Part shown: positions 12,178 to 23,660 of the stretch, piece after piece
How the letters are laid out: the number at the start of each line of letters is the position of its first letter
How positions within the stretch are numbered: the first letter of the stretch is position 1
Source: Callaeas wilsoni
Taxonomy: Eukaryota > Chordata > Aves > Passeriformes > Callaeidae
Direction of reading: 5' to 3'
DNA: 64,000 nucleotides
Assembly: GCA_013398955.1 (NCBI GenBank)
Contig: VWPU01000917.1
Coordinates: forward strand, 186,001-250,000
Translations under genes and position numbers: made by a program
Notes under the pieces: model-generated
The model's database searches: none
What the model was told of the DNA's origin: nothing
What the model saw: only the letters and a program-made list of their open reading frames with translations

Positions 12178-12284
12178 TTCATGCTTAGGGACATAGTTCA
12201 GTGGTGGACTTGGCAGTGCTGGGTTAACAGTTACACTCTATTATCTTAAAGGTCTTTTCCAACCTAAACAACTGTGTGATGCCA
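12178..12284 (+). mobile_element. CR1 LINE 3'-end fragment (sense)
   Basis: The segment reads 'agggacatagttcagtggtg', 'cttggcagtgctgggttaac', 'tcttaaaggtcttttccaac', the typical end of avian CR1 retrotransposons of the X/Y/J-like type. Only the last 100 bases or so remain, so it is a 5'-truncated dead copy. The terminal ATTCTATG-like units have decayed to 'ctgtgtgat'. No reverse transcriptase sequence is present. Confidence 0.88.
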
Positions 12285-14737
12285 CGATTAATATTCTCCA
12301 GAGATCCCAGAGCAGACAGTAGCTGACATGGGTACGCTTCCTCCAAATCCCGGTCAATTAGCAGAGCTGCTTCAAGCCCAAGGGAAGTGTTGTGCGTGTG
12401 AAATGAGGTCAAAAAACCAGGAAAAACAAAGAAGCCACTTTCTTGTGGCCCTTGTGATAGATGTGACAAAACAAAAAGGGAACCTCAATTTGGGCAATAG
12501 GGAGAAGAAAGTTGATTCTTGACATGGAGGAGAAGTTGACACTATAGAAGTTTCCTTGCAGGGAAAGCAGGTTTCTGCTCATTCAGGGAAAACCTACGAG
12601 TCAGGATGTTGTTGGATGAACCAAGTAACTGAGAAAAGCATCCACTGGCCTCGAGAGGGAAAAACAGCTTGACAGTCAATAACCCAACCCTTTCCTTTGC
12701 TAAAGGCTAAATATGATCTGCTTCATTTCCATGACAAATTTTGCTGCTGTTCTCCAGTAAGAACAAAGCTAGAAAGGGGAAGGAACACATATAGGACATC
12801 ACTCAAGCAAGGGTGGAAGCAACAGTGGACTCACTGATCCAAAGCAGCAGTTAATGGCTGTATTCAGTCATTCCAGCACAGACAGAACGCACCTTTACAG
12901 CAAAAACTCTGTATTAGCAAAGCTTAGCTGCTCAAATCCTGTTGTTTGTCACATAATTCCCTCTTGGATCACTGGCTACAAGACCCAGCACCACTATCCT
13001 AACACTTTGAAGTATTTTCTTCCAAGTCCAACCTGTTGCAGGAGCAATAGAGAAAAAACACCACTCTAGGAGAGTTACTCACACACATCCTTAATATTTG
13101 CCTTATGGAAGTGCACATTTTGTCACCTTTCCCTAGAACACTACAAGGTGCACATGGTAGCACTCAGCAAGAGGAGGTACTCGATGCAGAGAAAACTCCC
13201 TGAAATCATTCCAGCTCCATAGTGACATATGGCAAGAGATTTTAAAGCTCTGCCATAGTACCTAAGTACACCACAGCTTGCTGTAGCAAGGCAGATTTCC
13301 ATGGTCCAATGGTAGTTAATTTTCTAAAGGTCAAATTTTACATGTTTATTTTGCCGGGTGCCCTGCGCAATACAAAGACACAGCTACATTAATAGCTGAC
13401 AAATTAAAAGCTCAGCTCATTCTAAGACACTGTGCAGAGTTTTGCTCTATTTCATCCAGAGTGACATTTCATCCCAGAAAAGGCCAGGGCAGCGTCCCAG
13501 CACAGAACATCTGGTTGGCAAACACAATGGAGCACAGCACCTGCAAACACGCTCAGTGTTTGCTTTGCAACTATTTGTTCCCCTATCCGCAGAAAAATAT
13601 GTTTTTAGGCTGTCAAAATTCATTCCTTGCCAGGGGAGTCTGGTGTGATAATGCAGCCCCGTTTGTCTTGGAAAGTCCTCGTTTCTGGGCCACGCATGGC
13701 TAAGCCAAAATTTCTGGAAGGTGAAAGGGGGAAAAGAAGGTTTTCTTCTTTTTCCTCTCTGCGTTTTTTTCCCTAGTTTTTGCAGCTTTTTAGACATTCT
13801 GCTGAATGTCTAATGGGATCAGACCGAGCCAAACAGCACAGTTAAGAAAGAACAGAGATGGATTGCAGCAAGGTCTGTGGTTTAAAATCTATCGTCCAGG
13901 GGCTAAGGAAGTACAAACAAACTAATAAAAGCAGAAAATTATGAAATCTTGGCCTTAACGCCAAGCAAAATTTCTTAATTTAGGGCTGTCCTAATGGCTG
14001 AAACCACCACCAATCTGACTCTGGGGGACAATCCCTCCTCCTGCCAGACCCTTCGTTTGGAAAGGAGAAGCTCCAGGATCCCAGCCAGCCTAAGGTGTTA
14101 GTGGGGGAAGGAGGTCTTCAGGAGGAACGAGGCTGGGGGAATGCAAAAGTCTTATAAAAAGCCCTGCCAAAAGGGAGGTGCAGGATTATAGCTGAAAGTT
14201 TGAGATACATTGTGTAGGCTTTGGTCAGTCAGCCAAATTCTCCATCACTCCATACAGGCTGCAAAAATACAACAGGAGTGACCACTGAAAAATCTGCCCA
14301 GTGACCTGGAAGAAGTTTCCAGAGGACCAGAGCTGGCAGAAGATGTGGCCAGCACTGTGATGTGTCACAGCCTGGGGAGCGGGCTGCCACACCAAGGTGG
14401 GAAAAAGGGACAGTGAGGGCGATGAATGAGCCCACTGCTGGCAGCTCCCAGCCACATCAGCCAAAAACCAGCTCCAGCCACCTCTTCCTTATTTTTATTT
14501 TCTTAGTTGTAAGAAGAATTTACTTTCAATGAAGAAATAATGAAGAAATAAGCCTCTTTTTTTTTTTAAATATATGACAAGCCACATCTGAAAGACCATT
14601 TCTCCTCCTACCCTACTTCTTTAAGCCTCTAGGAGCTGCTGACACTTTTTACCACTGAACACCTGCCTCGGTGGTGGCACAATATCATCATTATAAAGGA
14701 CATTTACAGGAATAAAAAAGCTATGCAGGATATTCCT
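12285..14737. other. Non-coding stretch
   Basis: No supported exon, RNA or known repeat. A short tandem duplication is present at 14529-14550 (two 11-base 'atgaagaaata' units). Open frames, including the 116-codon minus frame at 13447-13797, have no recognised domain and are matched by overlapping frames on the other strand. Confidence 0.45.
14529..14550 (+). repeat. Two-copy tandem repeat of 11 bases
   Basis: The unit 'atgaagaaata' occurs twice, exactly, at 14529-14539 and 14540-14550. It is probably a replication-slippage duplication. Confidence 0.8.
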
Positions 14738-14790
14738 CCTGGCACAGCCACTCACTGTGTGGCCTTCAGCAAGACAGTTCACCCTTTCAT
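14738..14790 (+). mobile_element. MIR-like (CORE-SINE) relic
   Basis: The order 'cacagccactcactgtgtgg', 'ccttcagcaagacagttcac' follows the MIR core (ctgccact...ctgtgtgaccttgggcaagtcactt) with the usual level of decay. MIR-type elements predate the mammal-bird split, so a copy in a bird is old and inactive. The assignment is from memory of the consensus. Confidence 0.5.
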
Positions 14791-15426
14791 ATCATAAGTC
14801 AATCCAGCTGAAAAACTGAGTGAGAAATATGAATCTCACTGAAAAAAACAGATGCTACAATTTAGCTGAGACTCTTAATGAGCAGCTATCCATGTATGTT
14901 AAATAGGACAGCAATTCTAAGGTACACCAAGAAGGCAAAGCCTTCACTCAAGAAGAACCCAGCTGATAAAACAGAGCTGTTGAACAGGAGCTCAGGTTCA
15001 AGAAGGTTTCTCCTTTTCTCTTTATTTCCTATTATCTCACCTCACCCTCCCAACACAGAAGCTACAGCCACATACGAATGACAAAACTTCCTCACGTACA
15101 CAGGTAACACCTGCCAGCACAGGGGGTGAGTAGAGCTCCCTGCACCCAGCTCTAGCTCATCAAAGCATCCATCCCATGCTTTCAATCCATGGCATGGCAT
15201 TGCCTCTGCTTCGTGTTGGGAGCTCAAGCTCTTCTATGTGGATGGAACATGAAGCAGAATTCCAAACAAATGCTTCCTGGGGTTGCCAAAATGTCATTTG
15301 AAATTAGATTCATACTGCAATTTGCAAAGACTCCCCATCTCAGTAGCCTGTCTTAAGCACTCTTCTAAATAATTGTAGATTAAACAAGGCACAAGTCAGA
15401 GCAAAGTGCCAAATGAGTTGTGACAT

Positions 15427-15446
15427 CTATTTTTAATTAAAAATAG
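15427..15446. repeat. 20-base perfect palindrome around TTAATTAA
   Basis: 'ctatttttaattaaaaatag' equals its own reverse complement over all 20 bases. The centre is a homeodomain-type TTAATTAA site. Chance is possible because the segment is nearly all A and T. Confidence 0.75.
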
Positions 15447-17905
15447 CAGTAATTGAAATGTATTTTTCTCCACTGAAATATTCTGGGCTGGCAGCCTCTC
15501 GGAAAGATTCAGCACAGGCAATGAAAGAGCTCAGAATCATTAAATTCTTACCTCCTTCCTGGCCTGCTTCAAAGCTACCCAACAAACCACATTGTTACAA
15601 ACAATAAGAAGATCCATTTAATGCAGTCCTTGGACATCCCACAGAGGCCAATGGCCAGAGTGTCCATTAACAGGCAAGGACAGGAGAAATGCCCTTTTAG
15701 CCTTCTTTGTCACCTCTCTTTGTCTTGCCCCCGCTATCTTCCATTCTTCCCATCCTCTCACCCCCAGAGGCTGGAAGAACTGACTTTTCAATTTCCAGCT
15801 CCTCCCTGAGCATATCTGCTGTTTGTCAAGCACAGGCATTAAAGTGCAGCACTGTTTTGTCTTACTATAGTGAGCGTGTTTTGGAGGTTTTATATGAAAG
15901 GTAGGTACATGTGTGCTTAATACAGTCATTATTCATAGCAAGAAAGACATCATAAGTGATTAACATAAATCAGATATCATTAATTATATGGACAGACTCC
16001 CCAAACTACTGCCGAAAGAAAGATGAAGAGGAAAAATAGTTATCCCTGTAAGAGAAATGAGTTAATGATGTATATTTCCTTCTTGTAACATTTTTCAAAT
16101 TAGAAGTTTGCACAGAATTGCTTTCGACCTGTAATTGAACCATCTTCAAATTCCCAGGGACAGAAAACTTAGTTAAATTCTCAGTGCTTCTTCCCTGTAT
16201 CATGAGAAAGCCAAGCAGCCCTGCTCACCCCAGGAATTTGCATGCTATAATACAGACACAGGAAAAAAAAATTGACTTCTCCTGATGCACAGAATTTGCA
16301 ATCCAAGCAAACTGGAATAAAAGAAAGCAATTGTCATCAAAATATCTTATCTGAAACCCAGTGTGTTGATGCAATGAGGGACGTAAATTTAAGAGTATCC
16401 ACTCCCATTGGTACCACTTTGGTGAACTGACTGTATTTAACTCTTGAGCTGTGCCATAAAGTATAACGCACAAGGGAAAACCGCTAAGCAGATAAAGAAG
16501 GACTTACAAACAGTTCCAAATGCTGTGATAAATATTTAGATTATTGCCTATAGTCTCAGAGCATAATAAATCCACATATTTTAGGCTAATGTAAATGCTT
16601 ATCTGTCTCTTCACTGCAATATTACTATCTACAGATCCGTGAGCAGAGAGATGCTATAGGTACTTTCATTATGTACCTGTGTGGGGGAGGGCTGGCAAAC
16701 AGTCAACAAGAGCAGTTTTCCAGGTTTAAAAATTCCCCTAACTTGCATTATTTCCACTTGCGATTTTAGCTCTCAGTCTCCCAGCCAGACTAAAACCAGC
16801 CAAACATTTAAATGTAAACTCCTCAAGATGCCTCATCTCTGTTATTTTCCAGTGAGGTGTGGAAATTTATAAACTCCTGTTTCTAGTGGAGCCATGAGGA
16901 GAGGGAAAGCTTTCATATCCCAAGCCTCAGGCAAAGCCACCAGAGCAAGCTGGAATTACTAACAAAATCCATGGGCCAGGAGACAAGGTGGGGCAAGAAG
17001 ATCAGAACCCTCAATGCTCACTTTGATTCACTCAGTCTAAGGTCAAAATTTATTTGCCCTGCTGCGTTGGACACAAATGTCAGCAGATACTTTGGCATCA
17101 CTGGCAGAACAGAATTCACTTCTCTGCAGCTGCAGGATGGATTCTTGAAATGATTTGTCTCCCAGAGCAAGTGTAATTACCTTAATAGACTTTAATGCAA
17201 ATGGGTAGAGAGGAAGGAGTTCATCACCAGCACATACGGTGTTAGGAGATTTCTGTTGAAAAGGTTCATTTAGGAGGGTAACAGGAAATGGCAAGCAGCA
17301 TACATGGCCATATAAAACAAAAATAGGATAAAAATGAAAGATGGAGAAGCAGAAATCCCTGAAATCACTGGTGTGCTCATCATTTCCCAATGGATTCATT
17401 CTGATAAATCCCTTTGCCTATACCTCCCAAGTGATCAGAGTGCACTTTTTGGGATGCCCTCATGTTGGCCAGCCCAAGATGGGACAGAGGCGGCCAAAAT
17501 CCTGCAACAGCAGCTGAGGCGGCTTCCTTCAGCCACGAAAAGTCTGCATTGCCTCTGGCCTTCTCACCCTTGGCTTCTACACTCCCAGTCTACACCTCAA
17601 GCTCTCCATCTGGACCTGGAAACTCCCGTGATGATACACAAAAATACTGGGGCATAATCCCTCCACTTCTTCCTTCATGGGAAGAAATAGATGCATATAC
17701 TGAAGGGTCAGAGCTCACCACAGATCATCTGTGATAAGGACGTGAACAGGTCCATTCCACGCCAAGTAATGTGCAAGCCAGCAGTGTTACCTCCTCCTCC
17801 ATTTCTCACTAACGCAGAACATTTATCACTAAGTGTAATAATAATGAATAAGAATTAATTCCACTGGCTGCAGAAACATTGGAGTAGCACAGATGGTAAA
17901 AATAT

Positions 17906-17923
17906 CTTCTTCCCCCCCCCCAG
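17906..17923 (+). other. Pyrimidine tract with C10 run followed by AG
   Basis: A pyrimidine-only run ending in ten C residues (17912-17921) is followed directly by AG at 17922-17923, which looks like a 3' splice acceptor. No recognisable exon follows, so it may be only a simple repeat. Confidence 0.35.
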
Positions 17924-19724
17924 GCTTTTTACACCTGCAAATATACCAAATTTAAAAACAATGACGGATAATATTAGATCCTAAAAGACATTTTTTCTGA
18001 TTCCATCTGCACGACGAATGAAACATTGAGCAGGAAATTCACAGTTCTTCCATTTTCCAATGACATAGGAAAAAGATTAAACAGGCCCAGCAGTGAAATG
18101 CTACCCAGGCCTGTCATTTGACCAGCAGGGAATTCTGATATTTGCAGTGATGCTTCAGGTCTGAGCTTTCTAGCCCACTCGGATCACATTCCTCCTGAGC
18201 TGTCTGCCTTGTTCCCTCCAGCTGAAAGGGCACTTGCTAATCTATTTATGCAGGGCTGACAATGAAAGCAACCAGATCCGCTCCGAGAGAAAACAGCAAA
18301 GGGCTTTTGGACTCGAAACCCCTGAGTGGCACATTGGATGCTGCTGGAAGGCATCTGCAGGGCTGGCTGTGCTTGCAGAGCTGCTCAGTGGGGATGGCTG
18401 CTGGCTCCTGAACGGCAGCCAGGCATCATCACGGGTGTCTGCTGCCAGCAAGTGAGCAGAGCATCTAAAGGGAGCTCTGGTCAGGCTGAGCTGCACACAG
18501 TTCATCCCTGCTGCGGCCTCTGAGGGCAGCTGCTGGCTGGTCCTGCTGAGCTGAGGGTGCCCAGACAAAGGAGGGAAGGAAAAGGGCACGAGGTTCTGTT
18601 GCCTGACACTTCGGGTACATCTTCCTGTGCCTCCAGCTACTTGTAAAGTCAGGATGACAGCACATGTTCCGGAGAGGTGCAAGAAACCTGCTCCAGCCTG
18701 CAGCTGCCACAAGCTCTTTGGACAGCAGGTGCCAAGCAATACGATTCATCTTCCCCATGGCTTGAAGCTCCTGCACAACATTTCCTTGTACAAAACATTT
18801 AATTCAGCATTTCAATGTGTTAGTAGAAAGGAACGAAAGCCCAAAGAGGACAGTAAAGAAGGGCAGAGCCAATGAGTGCCTCCGGTTGTCAACAAAACCA
18901 AACTGCTGCAGGCCCCTTGGAAGCCCAGAAGTAACTTCACAGCTGAGAACATGAAATATAACTTCCACTTTAGCCCATTACCCAGTCCCTCTGGTCACAG
19001 GGGCTTCTGGCACGAGACTGATGTCACTGACACCCAACCAACACACCACATTCCCCTCCAAAGTAATTTCCAAAGAGAATTTACTGCACAACATGCTGCA
19101 GGGATACAAGAGTGACTCTTCAGAGCAAACCTCAGGATGACAGAACCATTGTCAGCCAGTTGTAAGGATACAGCATCAATTCTGAGGGTTTTTTTCCCCC
19201 TCTCTTTACACTTGTGCAACTCCACAGCTCACACAAAATTAATTGCACACTGGACATACATGTGGCAATTGCAACTGAGCAGGGAGGTTGCCTGCAGTCA
19301 GCAGCTCCACAGATGACTTCCAAACTGCACACCCACAAGGCTTTTGGCATGGAACCTTAAACTGGATTGTTAATATTTCAAGTTCCTCTGAAGAAACCAG
19401 GAAAACAAGCAAGTTTAGAAAAACAGTGGCGAATTTTGATCGGTTTTGCAGGTGTGAAGAAAACATAACACAGAAAAAAACACTAGGAGGTGAAAAAAAT
19501 CCAGGCTGATACAGAGGAAAGTAAAAGGAACTTTCTACCATGATGAAAACTTTCCTGCAGCTCCAGGAAAGGGCTTCAAATCTCCTAAGAGGAAGTTCTC
19601 TCCCCAGCTTTTTCAGAATTCTCTGGTAGTTCTGTTAAATGCTGGTTTAATACTTCCACGTCCGGCCATAGCCAGAATTTGACAAAACAGGAAGTATTCA
19701 AGGCATTAAGAAACAAAGAGGAGG

Positions 19725-19739
19725 AAAAAAAAAAAAAAA
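19725..19739 (+). repeat. Poly(A) tract, 15 bases
   Basis: Uninterrupted A run inside a purine-rich segment. No retroposon body was recognised upstream. Confidence 0.85.
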
Positions 19740-20709
19740 TCAACACACTGGGTGAGGTTTTCAGAGACGTCAAGAACAAAACCAGAATTGAGCAAAAAGC
19801 CCCAATTCCTACTTCCTGAAAGAACTACAATTAATCACTGCTAGTAAAGAATTAAACAACTCAAACCCTAAAACAGTCTTAAAATGCTTATTCCAGCCGG
19901 GGGTGGTGCGAGTATTCTGGGATTACTGTGCTGGGAATGGGAACAGGTGAGATCACTGACTCTCAGAGCAGCAGAAGCAGCCCATTACTGAGGAACCTGA
20001 ATGTTATCAAGAGAGTTTCTGCAGCCACATGTCTAAACTGCTCTCAGGAACAGACTTTGCTTCAGCACCTCTTCGAAACTCACTTTGGGTAGGACTCTTT
20101 GAATATTTAACCAAATATGTGGGAAACAACTGACTCCAGTTAAAATGGGAGCCCACTTCTTCTTAAGAAGCCTTTCCAGCTGGGAAGGAAGAATGAGTGA
20201 GACACTTGATGTCTCTATTTCAATCCATTCAGCCATCCCAAGTAACAGAGGAGGTTGAGGGAGAAAAAGAAATAAAACCAACCTTTGTGAAAGAAGTTTG
20301 AGTGTTTGAATTACATCTAAAGCCAGTCTCACCTCACTTCCCATCGTGCATTACTGAACCATCCCCAGCTTTATGAGGTATCGACAACTCAACTCTTTAG
20401 TATTATTTACCACTGCAAAGTCAGCAAGGGCCTTAACACCAGCTCAAACCACAGACTATAAATAAGCAGCTAGCAGATCATCTTAAGGGCTGGGTGAAGT
20501 ACTTTCCATCCCCAGCATCTCGCTCTATCCACCGCTCCTATAACCAGGGAAAAGAAATGCTTGGGATGGAGTGCAGAATTTGGATTTATGCAACAAGAAC
20601 CCATAACAAGGAACAGTCCTGCCAACTTCTCCCTGCTAATCTCTTCCTTTGGCCCACTGAGCCCCTAACAGAAGCATCAGGAACCAAAAGCTCCTTGTTC
20701 TCACAAGTT

Positions 20710-20773
20710 AAAAAAAAAAAAAAAAACAAAAAGCCCTTTTTTTTATAAAATTAAAAAAAAAAAAAAAAAAAAA
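20710..20773. repeat. Low-complexity A/T block (A17, T8, A21)
   Basis: A runs at 20710-20726 and 20753-20773 flank 'caaaaagccc' and a T8 run. The block interrupts an open frame and makes a lysine-rich artefact at its end. Such a block is prone to assembly and length errors. Confidence 0.9.
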
Positions 20774-23369
20774 TCACTTTTTTGTTTTAAATTTAGTCTC
20801 TTTTCACTTGTCTTGGCTACTTTTTCCCCATTGCACCTTTTCCTTGAACTTGACTTTGTGGCTAACTAGAACCACTCAAGCAGTCACATTTCAGAAGTCT
20901 CTTGAAATCCACCTCCTTGGTAACCCAATAGCTCCCACTACTGACCTTCTAGACAGAAAATTGATGTACTTGACCTTACCTGAGGGAGTGCAGAACAGAG
21001 AAGGCAGTGGGTCATTTCAAGTGTCACTTCTTGGCCTGCATTTCATTTCTGGAGTTAATTTTATATCACACAGTATCAACAGGTACTGAGAATTCCTTAA
21101 TACTACCTTGGCTCCCCAAGCCAAATGTTCTTGTAGGGAATACGTATAAAAATAGGTACACAAAGGTTTAGTATTACCAGGTCCACTATATGAGCCCATG
21201 CCTTATTTCACCATGTGGCTTCAAGTTCCAGTTAAAGCGCGAAAGATTTTAACTGGTTGCTATCATGACATTAAGGCAGAGTGACTTGTCTAAATTCTAG
21301 CTTTTTTTAACCTTGAAAAAGCTCCATATTTTCCCTAAATTTTGAACTTGATCTCTTTGATCTTCATAAGGATCTGTGGGCCAACATAACACCTAACAGG
21401 CTGCCTGTGGAACAACATACCAGCCCAAAAATTTGACATGAGAAAACAGGACCTAGAAAGGCAAACCACTCTCCAGTGCTCAAAACTACCTTATATTTGC
21501 ACTGTGAAAATAAAAAGAATCAAAGTGTTTGATACAAGACAAACAGCATCTATAATCCACTAGCTAGGTCAAGGACACACTCGTTAAAGAAAATCATCTT
21601 AGAAAAATGTTTATCACATGCCAGATCTTTTCCATAAGAGGACCGGTAGGTAATTAAGACTTCTTTTTTCCAGCAGTCAAAGGGGACATCAGATTTCTTT
21701 TCCTTCAGCTCCTAAAAAAATCAGTGTTCTTTCACTGATGCTGGAGCTGTTTCACTGTGGCACGTACCATACTCAGCCAACATGTCAACAAATACAACAC
21801 AGCAGCTGCTAATGTAATTCTATGTGTTATCTTTTCCTTCAGGAAATCTCAATCTGACTTTGTTTGCCCATCTGCTTAAAAAAAAAACCCAATATAACTA
21901 ACACCTACAACAAGAGCATCCCAAATGTTTTTCATTTTCCATGTTCCTGAAGGAAGACCTGCCTGGGATTTGAAGGATAAACTCCATCTTTGCAATGCTG
22001 CTCCACAATTAACCCTATTCCCTTCTCTGCTTCAAGCAGCAGACCTGAAAAGCTACGGAAAGTCCTTACGCAAGTGGTCAAAAAAAGCCACTGGACATAT
22101 CTTCCACCCCACACAGACTTCAGCTCCAACAAGGCACCTAAAACAGGGTCACTATTTCAGCTAGTGCAGGAAACAGCTTGGTCCTGGCCCAAATTCGTCT
22201 GTGCCAGAGAAAATAGAAAGAATGATCCCAGAACAAGTCTATCAGCAAGTTGCACCTGTGAGAAGGAAGATTTCATCCAGTCTGAACCCCACTAGACTTC
22301 TCCCAGCTGCACTAGTTTATTTGGACACCAGTCAGAGATAAGAAGTCAGGTTTAAATCCAGAGTATTTCTATATAACCATAATGCAGAGGACCAAGCTGT
22401 TTCCCCATGGTCCAGGCCAGCACATTATATTCTCATCCATAACCTCCAAATATTTTATTGGCAGGTTAGTTCCACCTTAGGAATTACAGGAAATGGAAAG
22501 GATTGAGAAATGCAATGTAAATGAAAGGCACATGGCACAGTTTCATGGAATTCATTGGAAAGACTCCAGGAATGGCCCAGGTTCTCCGAGCTTGCTTTCA
22601 ATGTGGTGAAGTGCTGTGTGATTCAGATTTGGAAAATGGCACCTATGAAACACCAGGATGAAGAGACAGGGGTTACTTGCTCTGCAAGACAAACCATTTT
22701 ATGAACTTTTTGTTAGGGAGTGGAAACTGGAAGTGTCGAGGACAAATCCTTCATGGAAAGGGGCACACACTTCTCTCCAAGTGAAGAGAGCAGCATCTAG
22801 GATGCACCTGGCTTCTCAAAGGGGCCCAGATAACATTTTATCACTTTCTGCCTCAACTCTGAGATTGAGTGGGTATACACATGAAAGAAGAGAATATTTC
22901 TGTTGTTGTTGATTAATGTATTCATAATCTTTTAAATCTCACAGGAAAGGTGCTCCAGATTTTTGCAAAATGGTCCCAAATAAAAAAAAAACACACAGCA
23001 ACAGAGAAAACAGGAGCAGCATCTTAACACCCACTCCTAAATAAATCCATCATAGGAAAAACATGCAAAAATGTTCTAAGGAAAGATGGATCACAAGTTT
23101 AACTTCAACAGAGGTGAGCTGCTCTGCCCAGATTTCAGAGTTTGAACATAGGCTTTTCTTAGATTCAGTTCTCCCCGCTCCCCCCCAAAAAAAGTCATAA
23201 TCTCAGTCAGTTGCAATGATTTTTGCAAAGTTTCACAGCTTTATACATCAGGAAATATATTTAGAAAAGACCTTCAGATTCCATTGGCCTCCATAGTTTC
23301 GATACAATCAAAGCTGTTGAGAAGCTGATTGTCCCTTTGTTTCCTCCCTTTTTCTCTTTGTAGACTCAA
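20774..23369. other. Non-coding stretch
   Basis: No supported gene or known repeat. AT-rich, with scattered short frames of 60-101 codons without domains. Confidence 0.45.
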
Positions 23370-23660
23370 AGAAGCATAATCCTGAATTGATAGCTTCTCC
23401 CAATGCTCAAGCCATGATTTATCAGTCCAGGAGGCTGCAGTGGAGAAGTAATTGCATTAGCACTGCCACTGATAAATAGTGCTTCCTTCAGACTTACGAG
23501 CCGCTGAGGGCTAATTACTCCTCAGATTCCAGATTCCGTTTGGCTTTAATCACAGGGTGAATCATCTCTTTCCAAACATGGCAGATATTAATGGTGGCAC
23601 ACTTATCCTAATTAATCTTCCATGGGGAAGGCCTTTTCTTTTAATTAAAAACATGAAAAT
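23370..23660. promoter_or_regulatory. Candidate conserved non-coding element (homeodomain-site cluster)
   Basis: Four TAAT-type homeodomain sites lie within about 200 bases: 'taattgcatt' at 23449-23458, 'ctaattac' at 23511-23518, 'taattaat' at 23609-23616 and the palindrome 'ttttaattaaaa' at 23639-23650. They are embedded in sequence of balanced texture without simple repeats, the usual look of deeply conserved developmental enhancers. Conservation is not shown by this sequence alone. Confidence 0.3.

Larger units (their letters stand above)
14791..20709. other. Non-coding stretch
   Basis: No exon was recognised. Local items are a 20-base palindrome at 15427-15446, a pyrimidine/C10 tract followed by AG at 17906-17923 and a 15-base A run at 19725-19739. 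The overlapping frames at 18234-18875 (up to 165 codons) occupy a modestly GC-rich segment and lack any domain. Confidence 0.45.

Noticed and set aside
20710..20773. Poly(A) tails of processed pseudogenes or SINEs
   Set aside because: No gene-like or SINE-like body could be recognised upstream, and no target-site duplication was seen.
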